Assembly (NCBI RefSeq): GCF_017592825.1
Contig: NZ_JAGFMD010000002.1
Coordinates: forward strand, 248,001-312,000
Origin: Roseivirga sp. E12
Lineage (GTDB): Bacteria > Bacteroidota > Bacteroidia > Cytophagales > Cyclobacteriaceae
Length of the DNA: 64,000 bases
Direction: 5' to 3'
The position numbers and the translations under genes were made by a program. Below the pieces are notes generated by a model that was not told the DNA's origin, searched no databases, and worked only from the letters and a program-made list of their open reading frames with translations. Positions 63,863 to 64,000 of this stretch are shown in pieces (the stretch's first letter is position 1; every line of letters starts with the position of its first letter).

Positions 63863-64000
63863 ATGGACAAAGCTCAAAAATTTGAAACTCAAGCCATCCG
63901 ACAGCAAATCGGAACAACACATGCGCAAGAGCATTCAACACCACTTTATCTTACCTCAAGCTTCACTTATGAAGATGCAGAGGAAATGAGAGCCGCATTC
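63863..64000 (+). CDS. Cys/Met metabolism PLP-dependent enzyme, metZ-like, cut by window edge
   Basis: Only the first 46 residues are in the window: FETQAIRQQIGTTHAQEHST, then PLYLTSSFTYEDAEEMRAAF. This is the standard start of the trans-sulfuration family, with the PLYLTSSFTY segment and AIRxQ motif most like O-succinylhomoserine sulfhydrylase (MetZ), which makes homocysteine. The active-site Lys lies outside the window, so the exact member (MetZ, MetB or MetY) is not certain. Confidence 0.8.
   Translation, partial: MDKAQKFETQAIRQQIGTTHAQEHSTPLYLTSSFTYEDAEEMRAAF

Overview
The window is chromosomal DNA of a Bacteroidota bacterium, most likely a marine Cytophagales relative (Roseivirga/Fulvivirga-like; inferred from protein style, not from a marker gene). 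The support is many signal peptides ending in FAQ/SAQ-like sites, few Shine-Dalgarno motifs, candidate TAnnTTTG -7 promoter boxes, paired MacB-like permeases, an NtrC-type regulator of an efflux operon, and a PaaN-type aldehyde dehydrogenase. Genes are dense, often overlap by 4-14 bp and lie on both strands. No rRNA, tRNA, CRISPR array or classical IS was seen.

Layout. 1-4556: a DUF3109 gene cut by the left edge, then a + strand glycan cluster (two glycosyltransferases, two FkbM methyltransferases). 4604-10964: housekeeping genes (ahcY, birA, rsfS, ftsH, lpxH). 10957-17713: a tripartite efflux operon (adaptor, ABC ATPase, TolC; no permease) divergent from an NtrC-type response regulator and histidine kinase, with candidate sigma-54 promoters facing both ways. 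17767-20133: acyl carrier protein, a DUF429 nuclease-like protein, an MsrB-MsrA fusion and a lipoprotein. 20201-28119: pbpC with a giant alpha-2-macroglobulin lipoprotein. 28295-36386: an exported small protein, a MacB-like permease, a HAD phosphatase, a dolichol-phosphate-mannose-synthase-like enzyme, a LolC/E-like permease, NamZ, fmt and folA.

36387-38680 is the most unusual part. It holds several palindromic elements, a fragment copied from the 5' end of the neighbouring SDR gene between two inverted palindromes, and a 378-bp cassette in which a 99-aa GIY-YIG nuclease gene is enclosed by near-identical 28-bp inverted repeats. Beyond that cassette lies a second copy of the 3' end of paaN. 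This looks like a minimal nuclease-linked palindromic mobile element caught beside its target scars.

38679-47992: paaN, small exported proteins, a ChaN-like protein, an AI-2E family transporter, an M20 peptidase and an alcohol dehydrogenase. 47993-55446 (minus strand): a 1245-aa multi-membrane sensor with a P-loop ATPase domain, a second MacB-like permease and two exported DsrE-like proteins. 55587-57429: a TetR regulator with a palindromic operator, and FabF. 57426-61775 (minus strand): a four-gene envelope operon ending in an LRR protein with three repeated WW caps. 62102-64000: envelope lipoproteins, a TfoX-N-like protein and the start of a metZ-type gene.
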